The notes under the pieces were generated by a model. It was not told the origin of the DNA. It did not search any database and saw only the letters and a program-made list of their open reading frames with translations. Source: Candidatus Dormiibacterota bacterium (lineage in GTDB: Bacteria > Acidobacteriota > Polarisedimenticolia > Gp22-AA2). From it: 64,000 nucleotides of DNA. The position numbers and the translations under genes are program-made. The stretch covers positions 1 through 64,000 of the forward strand of contig DASQAT010000037.1 in NCBI GenBank assembly GCA_035635555.1, read 5' to 3'. Below are positions 25,834 to 34,439 of the stretch, in pieces. Position 1 is the stretch's first letter. Each line of letters starts with the position of its first letter.

Positions 25834-27159
25834 TCAGGCGGCCGCGGCCCGATCGAGGTCGTCCGGCAGATAGCGCGAGCCCGCGAGGAGCAGGACGCCG
25901 GAGACGAGCATCGCGGCGACGGCGAGCAGGATGCCGTGCTGCAGGCTCGATCGATCCGACACCCAGCCGATGAGAAAGGGGGACGGGGCGTCCCCCAGGA
26001 TGTGGATGATGACGATGTTCGCGGCCACCGCCATCGAGCGCAGGCGCACCGGGCTGACGCTGATGATGACGGCGTTGAGGGGGCCCGTGTTCAGGAACAG
26101 GAAGAAGATCGCGACCGCGAAACAGATCGAGAAGGTCCGGCGATCGGGGGAGGCGATGGCGATCCAGGCGAACGGAATGGCGATCAGGACCCCGAGGCCC
26201 GAGAACAGCATGTAGGCGCGCCGCGTCCGGCGCATCAGCAGATCCCCCGCAAACCCCCCCACCAGCGTCCCGAGCAGCCCGGCCGCGGCGACGATCCCGC
26301 CCGTGAGGCGGTTCGACTCCTCGAGGGAGATCCCCTTGATCGTCTCGAGGTAGCGCGGCATCCAGAACGCCATGCCACCGATGGCGAAGGTGAGCGCCGC
26401 GTAGCCGAGGTTCGTGAACAGATAGGAGCGCGCGCGGATCAGCCGCCGGTAGGTCGACACGACCCGTGCGATGCGCTCCCTGTAGGAGAAGGCCGCTGCC
26501 GCCTCGGCAGTGTCCGCGGAGGGTGCATGCGCGCCGGGCCCGTCCATCGCCCCGCGGACCGGCTCTCTCAGGAACAGGATCGGGACCGCCAGAAGGAGGC
26601 CGGGGATTCCCGCCAGGAGAAAGAAGAACCTCCAGCCCCGCTCCGCGCCAAGGAGAGGCACGAGGAGGTACGCGAGGGCCGCCCCCGCCGGGATGGTCAG
26701 GAAGAACGTCGCCATCACCCGGCCGCGTTTGCGTGCCGGGAAGAAGTCGGCAAGAAAAGGCGGCGACAGCGTCCCGAACGAGGCCTCGCCGATGCCGACC
26801 AGTCCGCGCGACAGCAGAAGGACGCCGTAGGAGCGCGCGAACGCGGAGCAGGCGGTCGCGAGACTCCAGAGCGCGGCGCCCAGCGCCAGGATCCGGCGGC
26901 GCGGGTAACGGTCGCCGAGATGACCGAACACCGGGGCCGTCGTCAGGTAGACCAGGAAGAAGAGGGTGCCGAAGAGGCCGTACTCGGCGTCGGTGATCGG
27001 GAAGTCCTTCCGGATCAGGGTCTGGACCGAGGCGATGATGTAGCGATCGAGGTAGTCCAGGAGGTTGAGGCAGGTGAGGAGGGCGAGGACGTACCTGGCG
27101 TAAGCGACGCGCTCGCCGTCGTGCGCTGCGAGGGGGGGGCCGCCCGACGTCATGGCCAT
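25834..27159 (-). CDS. MFS transporter (spinster-like)
   Basis: Major facilitator superfamily permease of 441 residues with 12 predicted membrane helices. NLLDYLDRYIIASV in helix 1, the motif-A loop GHLGDRYPRRR between helices 2 and 3, and GIGEASFGTLSPPFLADFFPARKRGR around helices 4-5 match the spinster/YjjL-like group. ATG 27159 has GGGAGAGAG upstream; ATG 27153 is an alternative. The substrate cannot be told. The frame runs upstream beyond the divergent mpg start with no homology. Confidence 0.85.
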   Translation of the reverse strand: MAMTSGGPPLAAHDGERVAYARYVLALLTCLNLLDYLDRYIIASVQTLIRKDFPITDAEYGLFGTLFFLVYLTTAPVFGHLGDRYPRRRILALGAALWSLATACSAFARSYGVLLLSRGLVGIGEASFGTLSPPFLADFFPARKRGRVMATFFLTIPAGAALAYLLVPLLGAERGWRFFFLLAGIPGLLLAVPILFLREPVRGAMDGPGAHAPSADTAEAAAAFSYRERIARVVSTYRRLIRARSYLFTNLGYAALTFAIGGMAFWMPRYLETIKGISLEESNRLTGGIVAAAGLLGTLVGGFAGDLLMRRTRRAYMLFSGLGVLIAIPFAWIAIASPDRRTFSICFAVAIFFLFLNTGPLNAVIISVSPVRLRSMAVAANIVIIHILGDAPSPFLIGWVSDRSSLQHGILLAVAAMLVSGVLLLAGSRYLPDDLDRAAAA

Positions 27160-27272
27160 CTCTCTCCCGGACCGTCGCGCGGAGGGAGGCTCCGCCGCAG
27201 CACGAATCTTAGCGGAGGATCCCGGCGGCGCGGCCTGAAATAGTGTCTGCGGTAAACTGCGGCGTGACGACC

Positions 27273-28001
27273 ATGATCCGCGCCTGCGCGCCTGACGCGC
27301 CCGCATCGTTCGCGCCGCTGCCCCGCTCTTTCTACGCCCGGCCGGTCCACGAGGTCGCGCGCGATCTCCTCGGGACGATCGTCGTGCGGACGATCATGGA
27401 TCGGCACGGCGCGCCGTCGCGGCTCGCGGGGCGCATCGTCGAGGTCGAGGCGTACGACGGCCCGCGCGACCTGGCGTGCCACGCCGCCAAGGGGCGGACG
27501 CCGCGCACGGAGGTGATGTTTGGCGAAGCGGGGCATGCGTACGTCTATCTCGTGTACGGCATGCACCGCTGCCTGAACGTCGTGACCGGGCCGGTCGGAT
27601 ATCCCGCGGCGGTGCTCATCCGGGCGCTCGAGCCGGTCGAAGGGGTCGACGCCATGGATCCCGGCCGCGCCGCCCCGCGCCTGCTGGCCGCCGGGCCGGG
27701 GCGTCTGACGCGCGCGCTGCGCATCGACCTGTCCCTGAATCGCGCGGACCTCTGCGGCTCCGGACCTCTCCACATCGAGCCGGGAGTCGAGATTCGGGAC
27801 GCGGAGGTCGTGCGGGGACCGCGCATCGGCGTGGACTACGCGGGGAGGTGGGCCGGCAAGCCGTGGAGGCTGGGGGTGCGGGGGTCGGAGTCGCTGTCCG
27901 GTCCGTTCCCTAGCCGGAGCGCCGGCGGCGGAAGAACTCGCGCAGGAGCCCGGAGGCCGCCTCGGCGCGCACACCACCGCGCAGCTCGAAGCGGTGGTTG
28001 A
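27273..28001 (+). CDS. 3-methyladenine DNA glycosylase (Mpg/AAG family)
   Basis: Removes alkylated purines from DNA by base excision. AAG-family motifs are FYARPVHEVARDLLGTIVV, RIVEVEAYDGPRDLACHAAKGRTPRTEVMFG, and YVYLVYGMHRCLNVV with the active-site Tyr/His environment, then GPGRLTRAL. After KPWRLGVRG the homologous part should end, but the frame continues about 35 residues in an Arg-rich tail that overlaps the 3' end of tadA on the other strand by 92 bases. Start is uncertain: ATG 27273, GTG 27264 and GTG 27243 are all possible and none has a strong ribosome-binding site. Confidence 0.88.
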   Translation: MIRACAPDAPASFAPLPRSFYARPVHEVARDLLGTIVVRTIMDRHGAPSRLAGRIVEVEAYDGPRDLACHAAKGRTPRTEVMFGEAGHAYVYLVYGMHRCLNVVTGPVGYPAAVLIRALEPVEGVDAMDPGRAAPRLLAAGPGRLTRALRIDLSLNRADLCGSGPLHIEPGVEIRDAEVVRGPRIGVDYAGRWAGKPWRLGVRGSESLSGPFPSRSAGGGRTRAGARRPPRRAHHRAARSGG

Positions 28002-28362
28002 GCCCGCGCCGCGCCCGCCTCAGCAGCGACGTCCCTCCCACTTTTGGGTCGCGGGCCCCGAACACCAGCCGCCCGACGCGCGCGTGCACCATCGCCCCGA
28101 GGCACATCAGGCAGGGCTCGAGCGTGACGTACAGCGTGGCGCCGGTGAGCCGGTAGTTGTGGGCGGCGCGGGCCGCGCGCCGGAGCGCGACGACCTCGGC
28201 GTGCGCCGTGGGGTCGTGCGCGCCGATGGTCCGGTTGGCGCCGCGGCCGACGATGCGGCCTCCGGAGACCACCACGGCCCCGACCGGCACCTCCCCCCTG
28301 CGTCCCGCGGCGCGCGCCAGGCGGATCGCCGCGTCCATCCACGTCTCGTCGCTCGATCGCAC
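27910..28362 (-). CDS. tadA: tRNA adenosine(34) deaminase TadA
   Basis: Converts A34 to inosine in tRNA-Arg(ACG), decoding CGN codons. Zinc-site motifs HAEVVALRRA and PCLMCLGAMVHARV are intact, with NYRLTGATLYVTLEPC between them. 150 residues, GTG start. Its tRNA-Arg(ACG) substrate gene is also in this window (34302-34378). Its 3' end overlaps the convergent mpg gene. Confidence 0.93.
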   Translation of the reverse strand: MRSSDETWMDAAIRLARAAGRRGEVPVGAVVVSGGRIVGRGANRTIGAHDPTAHAEVVALRRAARAAHNYRLTGATLYVTLEPCLMCLGAMVHARVGRLVFGARDPKVGGTSLLRRARRGLNHRFELRGGVRAEAASGLLREFFRRRRSG

Positions 28363-28377
28363 GCGCGGGAGTCTAGC

Positions 28378-28408
28378 AAAAAAGAACGGCGGCCCGACGG
28401 GCCGCCGT
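28378..28408 (-). terminator. Intrinsic terminator after the cupredoxin gene
   Basis: A perfect 10-bp stem with GAC loop (28386-28408), followed on the minus strand by TTCTTTTTT. It lies 48 bases after the cupredoxin stop and just before tadA, separating the two transcripts. Confidence 0.85.
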
Positions 28409-28456
28409 CCACTTCCCCCCGGAGTGGTTGCCGGGGGAGCCCAGGCGTCAGCCGGG

Positions 28457-28873
28457 CTAGTTCACCACGAGCGTGCCGTTCTTGCTCCAGCGCTTGAAGC
28501 TCACCGACTTGGAGCAGCGGAACTCGAAGGTCCCGGCCGTCGTCGGCGTCAGGACGACGACCGCCGGCTTCTCCGGGGAGACCTTGTCGCTGATCTCGAA
28601 GTCGGGGAACTTGATGGAGTAGGTGCTGTCCTTGCTCACGAACGTGATCTGCACCTTGTCTCCCCGCTGCACGCGCAGCGTGCTGGGAGCGATCTTGCCA
28701 TCGTACGCCGTCACGTGGAACTTCTTCACCTGGCCAGGGGCGACGGCCTTGGCGGCGGCCGTCCCGCGGTTCTGATGCCCCTTCTGGTCGGGCTGCTCGG
28801 CGGTCGCGATGGCGGCGCCGAAGGCCAGGACGGTCAGGGTCAACAGCGTGCCTCTCAATATTCCGGATCGCAT
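28457..28873 (-). CDS. Exported cupredoxin-like protein lacking copper ligands
   Basis: A 138-residue protein with a signal peptide (about residues 1-25, ending ATAEQ) and one cupredoxin domain (FHVTAYDGKIAPSTLRVQRGDKVQITFVSKDSTYSIKFPDF...GTFEFRC...NGTLVV). CuA-type cupredoxins have CxxxCxxxH near the end; here only the first Cys remains (CSKSVSFKRW), with Val, Arg and Lys at the other ligand positions. GGGAGG before the ATG supports the start. A non-copper structural or binding role is likely; this is my inference. Confidence 0.8.
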   Translation of the reverse strand: MRSGILRGTLLTLTVLAFGAAIATAEQPDQKGHQNRGTAAAKAVAPGQVKKFHVTAYDGKIAPSTLRVQRGDKVQITFVSKDSTYSIKFPDFEISDKVSPEKPAVVVLTPTTAGTFEFRCSKSVSFKRWSKNGTLVVN

Positions 28874-29082
28874 GCTTTCCTCCCACCACGAATTGAGGAC
28901 AGGCGCCGTGTCCCGTCCGGTTGCGCGCGCTGCGCCGTACCCGATGAATTTCGTGCGCGGCCCCGGGTCCGTCAAGGGAGTTGCACAAATGAGATCCGGG
29001 CAAGAGCGCCTGCGGCAAAGGTTTGCGAGCGACACGAACCGACGCACCGTGTCGGATTTCAGGCGGAGGGTAGAAGGGGCCT

Positions 29083-29904
29083 TCAGCGGGCCAGGGTGAA
29101 CTCGACCATCACCTGGATGTAGGCGGCAACCGGACCGCCGTTCATGAGAGCCGGCTGGTAGCGCCACTGCTTCACCGCGTCGATCGCGGCCAGGTCGAAG
29201 CCCCAGCGCTGGTCGGGGCTCTTGACGACTTCGATCTCGCCCACCGTGCCGTTCTTCTCGATGACGGCGAGGAGGATGACCGTCCCCTGCAGCCCCGCCC
29301 TGCGCGCCAGGTCGGGATACTTCGGCAGGGCGCGGCTGCCGGGAACGAGTGTCGGGGGGATCAGCCCCAGAGTACCCTGCACGTAGGGTCCGTCATGCCC
29401 GCCGCCGGGGCCAAACGGTCCCTCGTCGGGACAATCCAGACAGGAACCGCCCGGGCCACCGTTCGGCTTGTCTCCGTGGCCGTCGGGATCGCCCGGCACT
29501 CCAGCCGGTCCCGTCGAACCGTTCGTCGGTTCGTCGACTGCCGCCTTCTCCGGCTCGGGAGGGGGAAGCAGGCTTTCCGCCGGCCTGGGCGCGGCCTTCT
29601 TTGCGCTGGCCTTCGTCGCCGCACCGGGGCGCGCTTCGCTGCCGGCGCCGCCTGTCCCTTGACGAATGTTCCCGGCCGGAATCTTGTGGTGGCCGCCGGG
29701 AGGTTTGAAGACGACGCGCAGGTCGACGCTCGCCTTGGGCGGATCCATCACCTCCATGACCAGCAGCGGGGCGAGGAGGAGGGCCGTCAGGCCGAAGCCG
29801 TAGAACGCGACCGCCACGACCAGGCCTCGCCCCCTCGCGAAGAGGACGGCGCGGGAGCCGGGGCGGGACACGACGAGCGATGAGAACTCTGGCGCTGCGA
29901 GCAT
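29083..29904 (-). CDS. Energy transducer TonB, orphan
   Basis: A 273-residue TonB-family protein. A membrane helix (about residues 29-52), a long Pro/Gly/Glu-rich periplasmic linker with SCLDCPDEGPFG, and a C-terminal TonB domain (YPDLARRAGLQGTVILLAVIEKNGTVGEIEVV, VKQWRYQPA) are visible. There are no ExbB or ExbD genes next to it, so it may borrow those at 15403-17333. GAGGTGAC precedes the ATG. Confidence 0.87.
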   Translation of the reverse strand: MLAAPEFSSLVVSRPGSRAVLFARGRGLVVAVAFYGFGLTALLLAPLLVMEVMDPPKASVDLRVVFKPPGGHHKIPAGNIRQGTGGAGSEARPGAATKASAKKAAPRPAESLLPPPEPEKAAVDEPTNGSTGPAGVPGDPDGHGDKPNGGPGGSCLDCPDEGPFGPGGGHDGPYVQGTLGLIPPTLVPGSRALPKYPDLARRAGLQGTVILLAVIEKNGTVGEIEVVKSPDQRWGFDLAAIDAVKQWRYQPALMNGGPVAAYIQVMVEFTLAR

Positions 29905-30352
29905 GAGTCACCTCGCACGGGAATGGAACGGGTCCCAGCTCCGGAAAACGCGGAGTTTGACTGGAAGGGAACTGTATCTGCCGTGTGCCAAGCGGGAAAA
30001 GCGGTGAGCCGGGAGCATGGGACCCCATTTCGAGTTCTTTTTGGGCCGATCCGCCCCCGGCCCCTCAGGCGGCCGGTGCAAGGAGGCCTCAGGGGGCGAT
30101 TCAGTGATCGGGACCGGACCGGCCCTACTAACTAATGACGGAACTGTACTGTCTGATAACCCCGCCGTCCGCTCCAGGCGATCCGGCAGCGGTGCATCGG
30201 AGCAGCAGACGAAGGCGGAGTCCGGACCGCAGCGCGGTCCACATGGCGGACCGCGGCCGGGAAGGGGGGGGCGGCGGCCGACGGCCTCCCCCGACTTGAT
30301 CTCCGATGATGGAGGCATAGATTTGATCCCGGTTCGGAGCGTCCGGAGGGAG
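29905..30352 (+). other. 448-base divergent intergenic region
   Basis: Lies between the orphan tonB (minus) and the lipoprotein gene (plus). A frame is open from 30017 on the plus strand but its translation is low-complexity with no homology I can see. A 7-bp stem hairpin with AGC loop occurs at 30224-30240. No convincing promoter pair was found on either strand. Confidence 0.4.
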
Positions 30353-31147
30353 ATGATGAGCCGCAATCAAGCCGCAGTCCTGGGAGTCCTCGTCGGGCTG
30401 AGCGTTCTCCTGCCCGCCTGCTTCAGCAAACCGGCGAACCTGGCGGCGGACCCTGCCCGCCGCAAGGAAGTCATCGAAGCGCTCGCCGCCAATCCGGCCG
30501 CGCGCGCCGAGGTGATCGACCGCCTGGTCGGGCCGCCCGAATACCGGGCCGCCGTCATCGATCGGATCCTGAAGGACGAGTCGGCCGCCGGCGACCTGGT
30601 GGCGAAGATCATCCTGCAGGACCGTGGCAAGGCGATCGTGGCGAGCAAGATCGCCGCGGACCCCACCGCGAAGACGTTCATCCGGATGCTGATGCTGACC
30701 GGCGTGATGGGGGAGTCGCTGACCCAGCAGCAGGCCGACGCGCTCGGCATGGGCGAGCCGTTCGCCTACGGAAACCAGACCCGCACGATGCGCGACCTCA
30801 AGGCTGTCGGTGCTCTCCTCGACGGCTTCGCGAAGAAGCAGGCCCAGGAGCAGGGGCCGCGCTTCCCCGTGTGCTTCGACTTCGCCGCGCTCGATACCTG
30901 CCTGGCCAAGAAACTCCCGGCCGGGAGCCTGGATAATCTGAAGACGAAGGACGCCTGGGGACACGCGTTCCAGTACCACAGCGATCGCGAAGGGAAGGGG
31001 TACATCCTGGTCTCCTACGCCAGCGATGGAAAGTACGACGAGCTGGGCAAGGTGGGGCCGACGCAGGGCTACGACTGCGACATCGTTTTCTCGGACGAGG
31101 GCTTCATCCAGTGGCCCGGCTGGATCCGCAGGAACGAGGTGCGCTAG
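30353..31147 (+). CDS. Lipoprotein with GspG-like C-terminal domain
   Basis: A 264-residue exported lipoprotein: signal peptide with lipobox LLPACF. The N-terminal half is helical (ARRKEVIEALAANPAARAEVIDRL, then VIDRILKDES). The C-terminal part, KTKDAWGHAFQYHSDREGKGYILVSYASDGKYDE, matches the end of type II secretion major pseudopilin GspG (DPWG...YxY...SxGaDGK), although the pilin-type N-terminal helix is missing. ATG 30353 follows GGAGGGAG. Probably an envelope protein that has borrowed the calcium-binding pseudopilin loop; not a true pseudopilin. Confidence 0.75.
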   Translation: MMSRNQAAVLGVLVGLSVLLPACFSKPANLAADPARRKEVIEALAANPAARAEVIDRLVGPPEYRAAVIDRILKDESAAGDLVAKIILQDRGKAIVASKIAADPTAKTFIRMLMLTGVMGESLTQQQADALGMGEPFAYGNQTRTMRDLKAVGALLDGFAKKQAQEQGPRFPVCFDFAALDTCLAKKLPAGSLDNLKTKDAWGHAFQYHSDREGKGYILVSYASDGKYDELGKVGPTQGYDCDIVFSDEGFIQWPGWIRRNEVR

Positions 31148-31160
31148 AGACCCGGCGCGC

Positions 31161-32036
31161 TCAGCCGCCCGGGGCAGGGGGAGTCGCGAGCGCCTGGACG
31201 TCTTCGATCCAGGGCTCGAGACGGCGGCCGTAGCTCAGGGTGACCCGGTAGCGCGGCGGACCCTGGAGGTAGGCGGCGTACCCTCCGTAGTCGATCCAGC
31301 CGATCGGATTCTCGTTCTTGAATTGCGCCTGCCTCACCTCGTCCAGCACGCTTCTCCTGTCGAGCGGAACGTGGATCTCCGAGGGGAGAATTTCCGAGAC
31401 GGTCCCCTCCAGGCGCGCACCCTTCCATGTCTTCGTGCTCTCGTCCCACGACCTCCCGAGCTGCAGGCGGGCGACCGCGCCGGTGACGATGTAGCGGGAT
31501 CGGTCCGCGTAACGGCCCCGCAGCGCGACGCGGTCCAGCCCCACGTCCACGACGAAGAGTCTCGAGTGACCCGTGCGCTCCGACTCCAGCTGCTTCTGGC
31601 GCTGCTCGAGCGTCTGCGACACGCTGGTGCCCGGCGCCGGGTTCAGGAGCTCCTGCTCCCGCCGGGAGATCCAGGATTTCCAGGCCTCTCCGTCGAATTC
31701 CAGAACGGCGTACAGACGCCTGGGGAGGGCCTTCTCGTAGAAGAGCTCGGCCGTCGGGTCGGCCGGGGGGACGGCGCAGTCGAACCCGATCTCCTCGAGC
31801 TTCCTCTGGTCGAACCATCCCGGTCCCGTGGCGGCCCAGCGATCGGCATCGCTGGCGTCGAGCCGCAGCCAGAGACCGGTGTTCTCCTTCTCCTCGTAGC
31901 CGAGCCGCAGCTCCCTTTCGGTGAGGACCAGCCGCGCCTCCGGCTCCCCCCGACGGTTGTACGCGACCCCCACGAGCACGACCGCGTTCGTCAGCAGAAG
32001 GAGGGCGCAGGCGATGAGAGGACCGAGGCGTCTCAC
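31161..32036 (-). CDS. DUF4824 family membrane-anchored protein
   Basis: A 291-residue protein with one N-terminal membrane helix (about residues 5-25) and an exported beta-rich domain (ARLVLTERELRLGYEEKENTGLWLRL...RYADRSRYIVTGAVARLQ). These features and the partner gene match the DUF4824 family, which is regularly encoded next to DUF2157. The GTG start overlaps the DUF2157 stop as GTGA. Function unknown. Confidence 0.8.
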   Translation of the reverse strand: MRRLGPLIACALLLLTNAVVLVGVAYNRRGEPEARLVLTERELRLGYEEKENTGLWLRLDASDADRWAATGPGWFDQRKLEEIGFDCAVPPADPTAELFYEKALPRRLYAVLEFDGEAWKSWISRREQELLNPAPGTSVSQTLEQRQKQLESERTGHSRLFVVDVGLDRVALRGRYADRSRYIVTGAVARLQLGRSWDESTKTWKGARLEGTVSEILPSEIHVPLDRRSVLDEVRQAQFKNENPIGWIDYGGYAAYLQGPPRYRVTLSYGRRLEPWIEDVQALATPPAPGG

Positions 32037-33088
32037 GCCGCTCCCTTCAGGCTGACCGTCCGCAGTCTCTTGAGAAGCAGGAGCAGCCCGACCGCGATGC
32101 TCCCCAGGATGAAGAAGAACAGATACTTCGGCATCCAGTCCCACCACCAGTCGAAGAACTTCGTGTAGAGGTAGATGACGAAGAAGGTGCAGGCGAGGTT
32201 CGTCACCTCGCGGAGGCGCTGCCTGATCCCCAGCCAGATGGCGACGCCCGAGACCGCGAACCCGGCGATCTGATACAGCGACTCGACGCGGGCGTTGGGG
32301 ACTCTCAGGTAGCTGATCTCTCCCCAGTTCGCGAGCACCAGGATCGGCAGGAAGACGCCCAGGAGTCCGAAGATCCGGTAGATCGGCAGGAAATCGCGAT
32401 AGGCCCGGTGGGGCACGAGAGGGATCAGGATGAGGACCAGCGCCGCGGGGAAGAAGTTTTCGGGGCGCTCGCCGAAGGACAGCCAGTAGCAGCCGCTCCA
32501 GGTTCCCATCGTGGCCGACAGCCAGCCGGCCAGGCTCAGGATGCCCGCCGCCAGGAGGATCCGCAGGCCGTACGTGTAGGCCAGGATGAAGCCGAAGGCG
32601 GCCCACGGCAGGAAGGCGCTCGGCGACGGGGCGATGTTGAAGACCGTGCCCAGGACGACGAGATCGAGCACGAAGCAGCCGAACGCCACGAGCCCCACGA
32701 TTCCGGCGATGTAGAGCGTCCTCTCCTTGCGCGCGGCGAATTCCGTTCCGATCAAGGCCAGGAGCGGGGCGGCCAGGACCAGGGCGACCTGCGCCGCTGT
32801 GCCGAACAGGCCCCAGAATCTATAGAAGAAGAGATAGACCGAGGCGCACAGGGCGAGCGCTCCCAGGAACGAGGCGATGCGCATCCCCCAGGACATCTGC
32901 TTCTGGGCTTCGGTCGTATCGATGTCGAACGCCTGCGACAGCCGGCGCAGCGTCTCGTCGTGGTGCCTTGCGAGGCTCAGTTTTTGCTCGTCCGGCAGCG
33001 CGAGGACTCCCTCCGCCTCGAGGGTCCGGAGCTCTTCCCGGAAGGCGCGGATGCGGTCGGCACGTTTCTGGGCGTCAGCCTGGCTCAT
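32033..33088 (-). CDS. DUF2157 polytopic membrane protein
   Basis: A 351-residue protein. A short cytoplasmic N-terminal region (LRTLEAEGVLALPDEQ...) is followed by about ten membrane helices and ends in FFFILGSIAVGLLLLLKRLR. This arrangement defines DUF2157. It forms a two-gene operon with the DUF4824 gene through a GTGA overlap; the two probably make one membrane complex of unknown role. Confidence 0.82.
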   Translation of the reverse strand: MSQADAQKRADRIRAFREELRTLEAEGVLALPDEQKLSLARHHDETLRRLSQAFDIDTTEAQKQMSWGMRIASFLGALALCASVYLFFYRFWGLFGTAAQVALVLAAPLLALIGTEFAARKERTLYIAGIVGLVAFGCFVLDLVVLGTVFNIAPSPSAFLPWAAFGFILAYTYGLRILLAAGILSLAGWLSATMGTWSGCYWLSFGERPENFFPAALVLILIPLVPHRAYRDFLPIYRIFGLLGVFLPILVLANWGEISYLRVPNARVESLYQIAGFAVSGVAIWLGIRQRLREVTNLACTFFVIYLYTKFFDWWWDWMPKYLFFFILGSIAVGLLLLLKRLRTVSLKGAA

Positions 33089-33263
33089 GCGCTGACCGGC
33101 ATCCTATCCCACCCGGCGGATCGGGTGTCAACCCGCTTTCTCGGTCTTTTCGCTGTTGACAGACCCGCCGCCACGGAGTACTAGAACTGGCAGACTCAAC
33201 CCGAGCGGCCCTCGGGAAGTCAGATAGAGTGCGTGGCCTCCGCCAGGCCACCGAGGAGGGTTC

Positions 33264-34274
33264 ATGAGACTATCCGGGCACGCCAGTCCGAGATCGACCT
33301 CAAGGATCAGAACCGCGCTGCTGCCGGCGGTCGTCGTTTGCGTTCTTCTCGCCGCGACGGGCACCGCCGCCGCCCAGACCGCGACCAATACGCTGCCGGT
33401 CCTCTACCGCCTCGACAAAGGGAGCAACTACGAGCAGGGATGCTTCGGCCCCTGTGCCTGCCCGGTGCTGATCAGCACGGAGGCGGTGGGGACGCTGGTC
33501 CTGACGCCGGCCGGGTTCGACGGCCTGTACAACACGTTCAAGGTGACCGATATCAACTGGATCGTGTCGATCAACGGCACCGATACCTTCGTCACCGGCT
33601 CCGGCACCTACAAGGTGGGCGGCGAGGTCGCGCTGCAGCAGGAGCTGACGCTCGACCTGAAGGTGGGGGACGACGCGGTGCAGCGCTTCGACAGCGGTCT
33701 GGTCGGGGTGAGGGCTCCCTATCCCGCCATCGACGTGACGATCTCGATCAACGGCATGACCTGCTTCGACACGGTCTTCCACGTCGCCACCTCGCCGGTG
33801 CCGATCGACCAGATCATTCCCTACCGGCTGCTCGCCGGAAGCACCTTCCAGAGAGGGTGCTTCAACGCCTGCGACTGCGCCGTCGGCCAGAAGCTCCCGA
33901 TGACCGGGGCCTTCGCCCTCGTGCCGCTGTCGCCGACGCCGCTTTTCAACAGGTTCGCCGTGATCAACGCGCGCTGGCGCGTCCAGGACCCCACGGCGAC
34001 CGGCTCGTCCGCCGGCTTCCCGGTGCGCGGTGCGGGCATGTATCTCTATGGCGGCGAGTTCGCGGTGCAGCAGAGGATGAACATGATCCTGAAGGTGGAC
34101 AAGGAGGCTCCGGCCCACTTCGACAGCGGTCTGGTCCTGGGCGGCGGCACCCCGCGCATCGACATCAGGATGTCCGTGGTCGGCGCGGTCTGCCTCGACA
34201 CGGTCCTGGAGATCCACGCGGAACCCCGCCTGCTGTTCCGCCAATCGCCCCGCACCGACGGAGACGCTCCTTAG
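33264..34274 (+). CDS. Secreted protein with a duplicated Cys-rich domain
   Basis: A 336-residue exported protein (signal peptide ending AAAQT). Two copies of a domain of about 140 residues follow, each with Y-R-L-x-x-GS-x-(Y/F)-x-x-GCF-x-x-C-x-C near its start and FDSGLV near its end. Copy 1 covers about residues 44-180 and copy 2 about 185-320. GGAGG precedes the ATG. I do not recognise the domain. The conserved CF..C.C pattern suggests disulfides or a metal site. Confidence 0.75.
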   Translation: MRLSGHASPRSTSRIRTALLPAVVVCVLLAATGTAAAQTATNTLPVLYRLDKGSNYEQGCFGPCACPVLISTEAVGTLVLTPAGFDGLYNTFKVTDINWIVSINGTDTFVTGSGTYKVGGEVALQQELTLDLKVGDDAVQRFDSGLVGVRAPYPAIDVTISINGMTCFDTVFHVATSPVPIDQIIPYRLLAGSTFQRGCFNACDCAVGQKLPMTGAFALVPLSPTPLFNRFAVINARWRVQDPTATGSSAGFPVRGAGMYLYGGEFAVQQRMNMILKVDKEAPAHFDSGLVLGGGTPRIDIRMSVVGAVCLDTVLEIHAEPRLLFRQSPRTDGDAP

Positions 34275-34301
34275 ATCAGGAGAACGCTGCACGAGGCGGG
34301 G

Positions 34302-34378
34302 TGGTGCGCCCAGCAAGACTCGAACTTGCGACCTTCGGATTCGTAGTCCGACGCTCTATCCAGCTGAGCTATGGGCGC
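34302..34378 (-). tRNA. tRNA-Arg (anticodon ACG)
   Basis: Minus strand, 77 bases including an encoded CCA. The acceptor stem is GCGCCCA/TGGGCGC. The D arm is GCTCAGCTGGATAGAGC, and the anticodon arm CGGAC-TACGAAT... holds anticodon ACG. The T arm is GCAAGTTCGAGTCTTGC. This is the TadA substrate tRNA. Confidence 0.95.
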
Positions 34379-34439
34379 ACATCCCGAACAGTTGCTTCCT
34401 GCAGGAGCGGAAGTCTAACACAGGACGGCGGAGGTCGCT

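Noticed and set aside
30353-31147. True type II secretion pseudopilin
   Set aside because: It has a lipobox and no prepilin-type N-terminal helix; only the C-terminal loop resembles GspG, and no other secretion-system genes are present.
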